From: Flavobacteriaceae bacterium
GTDB lineage: Bacteria > Bacteroidota > Bacteroidia > Flavobacteriales > Flavobacteriaceae
DNA length: 32,263 nt
Direction: 5' to 3'
NCBI GenBank assembly: GCA_024742935.1
Contig: JANSXN010000023.1
Coordinates: 1-32,263, forward strand
The position numbers were made by a program, and so were the translations under genes. The notes below the pieces were generated by a model. It ran no database searches. It saw only the letters and a program-made list of their open reading frames with translations, and had not been told where the DNA came from. Below are positions 31,123-32,263 of this stretch, in pieces (within the stretch, counting starts at the first letter, position 1; each line of letters begins with the position of its first letter).

Positions 31123-32263
31123 TTAATCAATAATATTCAAAAACTTCAATCCAAAAATAAAGGCACCTTTATCTCCTCCCTCAAAAAAGGAGTGTACATA
31201 ATCCAGTCTTAAAAACCGAAATTTTCCAAATCCCAAATTATCCATTCCAATTGAGACCTCAGTATAAGCCTTATTGTTTTCGGTGCTTAAAAAATGAGCT
31301 CCCGCAACCAGATTGTAGTTGAGTTTGTTAATTAAAGGAAGCTTTCCTAATATAAACCCTTTAAAGTCGTGTTCTAAATGACCCTCAAAATAACTGCCAT
31401 TTGTACTTAATGCATAATAGGGAAGTAAATTAAACACATTGGTGTACATAAAGGAAGTTCCAACTCGTGTTTGGTTTCCATTAAAATGTTGGTAATCTGC
31501 AAAAGAGATATCATCACCGTTTAAAAAGGTGCCGGTTTTTAAGTTGTAACTCAATCGCCCTTTGTTTTTTAAATTGATAGACTGAAAAACCCTAAGATGC
31601 AATTGATCAAAGTTGTAGTCACTGTTTGATGCTGCAAACCCCTTTGTATGAAAGAGATTGATGGCAGGATAATCACTATTGGTGATATTGAACTTGCCAT
31701 CGGGATAAGTCATATATTTTTGACCAAAGCGTATGGTAACAGCAAGACTGGATGTCCAAATGTCATGCGAATCAATAGCGGCATTTTCAAAATCATCCGG
31801 CGCCAACGGATTGTTTGAGGTATAAGAAACACCTTCATTTCTTATAGTGACTTGGTCTGATTGATTGAAAAGCGGTTGTCGTTCTTCATAACCCAGACCC
31901 GCCCAAAAACTCAAGCCATTAAAAAGTTCCTGACTGTAATTAATTCGCGCATAGGTGAGGTCATACGCTTTTAAGAAATTGCGTTCAAAAAACAGACTGC
32001 TAATCGTATTTATGAGTGGTGAAATGGGTTCAGAAGTATTAAATTGCTGTACCCTTTTTCCACCGGAAAGACTTATTGTATTTCGCTTTAAGCGATTGAA
32101 ACGTTTAGAAATACTTCCGGTTAAGCGCAATTTATCATCGTCAAAACCATAGTTTCCATCGAGATTTATTGAAAGAGCTTTTGTTCTGTTCTCATCATAC
32201 CACTTGTTAAAGGACAAACCACTGTTAATATTCCAACCTTGCAAAGTGTTGAAGTTTATTTTC
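31123..32263 (-). CDS. DUF5686 family outer-membrane protein (partial, N-terminus off the right edge)
   Basis: The minus-strand frame is open from the window edge (first full codon at 32262) to TAA 31123-31125, about 380 codons of the C-terminal part. The visible sequence is a run of amphipathic beta strands typical of a large outer-membrane barrel (LQGWNINSGLSFNKW, LTGSISKRFNRLKRNTISL, RFLRLDYVHSFFEGGDKGAF) and ends in GLKFLNIID. I recognise the C-terminal part of DUF5686 proteins, which normally have an N-terminal CarboxypepD_reg-like domain and are about 800 residues long. The missing half is a window effect. Function is unknown. It converges on pcm with a 43-nt gap. Confidence 0.85.
   Translation of the reverse strand, partial: KINFNTLQGWNINSGLSFNKWYDENRTKALSINLDGNYGFDDDKLRLTGSISKRFNRLKRNTISLSGGKRVQQFNTSEPISPLINTISSLFFERNFLKAYDLTYARINYSQELFNGLSFWAGLGYEERQPLFNQSDQVTIRNEGVSYTSNNPLAPDDFENAAIDSHDIWTSSLAVTIRFGQKYMTYPDGKFNITNSDYPAINLFHTKGFAASNSDYNFDQLHLRVFQSINLKNKGRLSYNLKTGTFLNGDDISFADYQHFNGNQTRVGTSFMYTNVFNLLPYYALSTNGSYFEGHLEHDFKGFILGKLPLINKLNYNLVAGAHFLSTENNKAYTEVSIGMDNLGFGKFRFLRLDYVHSFFEGGDKGAFIFGLKFLNIID

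Overview
The window looks like chromosome from a marine-type Flavobacteriia / Flavobacteriaceae bacterium (Bacteroidetes). The evidence is an AT-rich sequence, two secreted proteins ending in a type IX secretion (T9SS) type A sorting tail, many short lipoproteins with Bacteroidetes-style lipoboxes, almost no Shine-Dalgarno sequences, several TAnnTTTG-type -7 boxes, and families typical of this group (DUF4197, DUF1684, DUF4920, DUF5686, a lone HsdR_N-domain protein, the menA-UPF0173-menC order). It is mostly core genome. I see no rRNA, tRNA, CRISPR array, phage genes or transposase, no broken gene, and no gene-free stretch over about 220 bases.

Layout. 1-1257 (minus): the edge-cut DUF4197 lipoprotein and a T9SS cargo protein, separated by a strong terminator. 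1476-4895: a fused cobalamin-dependent acyl-CoA mutase of IcmF type, followed by a long imperfect hairpin. 5032-6669: a small helical protein, an Lrp/AsnC regulator and a DUF1684 protein. 6677-8396 (minus): CrcB fluoride channel, an SRPBCC/GyrI-like membrane protein and a two-helix membrane protein. 8443-9926: a MazG-like pyrophosphohydrolase converging on branched-chain aminotransferase IlvE. 10048-12590: DUF4920 lipoprotein, a CxxCH lipoprotein and MnmD in a tight operon, then a patatin-like protein. 12602-13787 (minus): a lipoprotein inorganic pyrophosphatase and a conserved membrane protein. 13898-15637: a second T9SS protein whose terminator lies inside the end of the converging gene. 15610-18985 (minus): DsrE-like protein, M20 peptidase and FMN-binding glutamate-synthase-like protein as one operon. 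19119-22070: UvrD/PcrA helicase plus a six-helix voltage-gated K+ channel. 22074-25629: esterase lipoprotein, YciO/Sua5 protein, OmpA-type lipoprotein and a GT2 glycosyltransferase. 25673-31079: lone HsdR_N nuclease-fold protein, divergent holA, then menA, a UPF0173 metallo-hydrolase, a four-helix-bundle gene, menC and pcm. 31123-end: the C-terminal part of a DUF5686 outer-membrane protein.

The most unusual structure is at 28839-29360. A four-helix-bundle (23S rRNA intervening-sequence protein family) gene sits between the UPF0173 gene and menC. It is bracketed by two arrays of a degenerate 16-bp repeat (consensus ATAGGGAGACTTGGTG) in opposite orientations. The two flanks can pair over 26 bp, so the men transcript could fold into a stem that loops out the whole gene, as the intervening sequences of fragmented 23S rRNAs do. 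This looks like a small mobile or RNA-processed unit that has entered an otherwise compact operon.

Other points of interest are three housekeeping genes that appear to start at TTG (mnmD, uvrD, pcm), F600 and Q788 in the mutase pointing to an isobutyryl/butyryl-CoA substrate, a UPF0173 hydrolase placed where a DHNA-CoA thioesterase would fit, and a membrane-anchored pyrophosphatase. All calls were made by reading the sequence; no database search was run.
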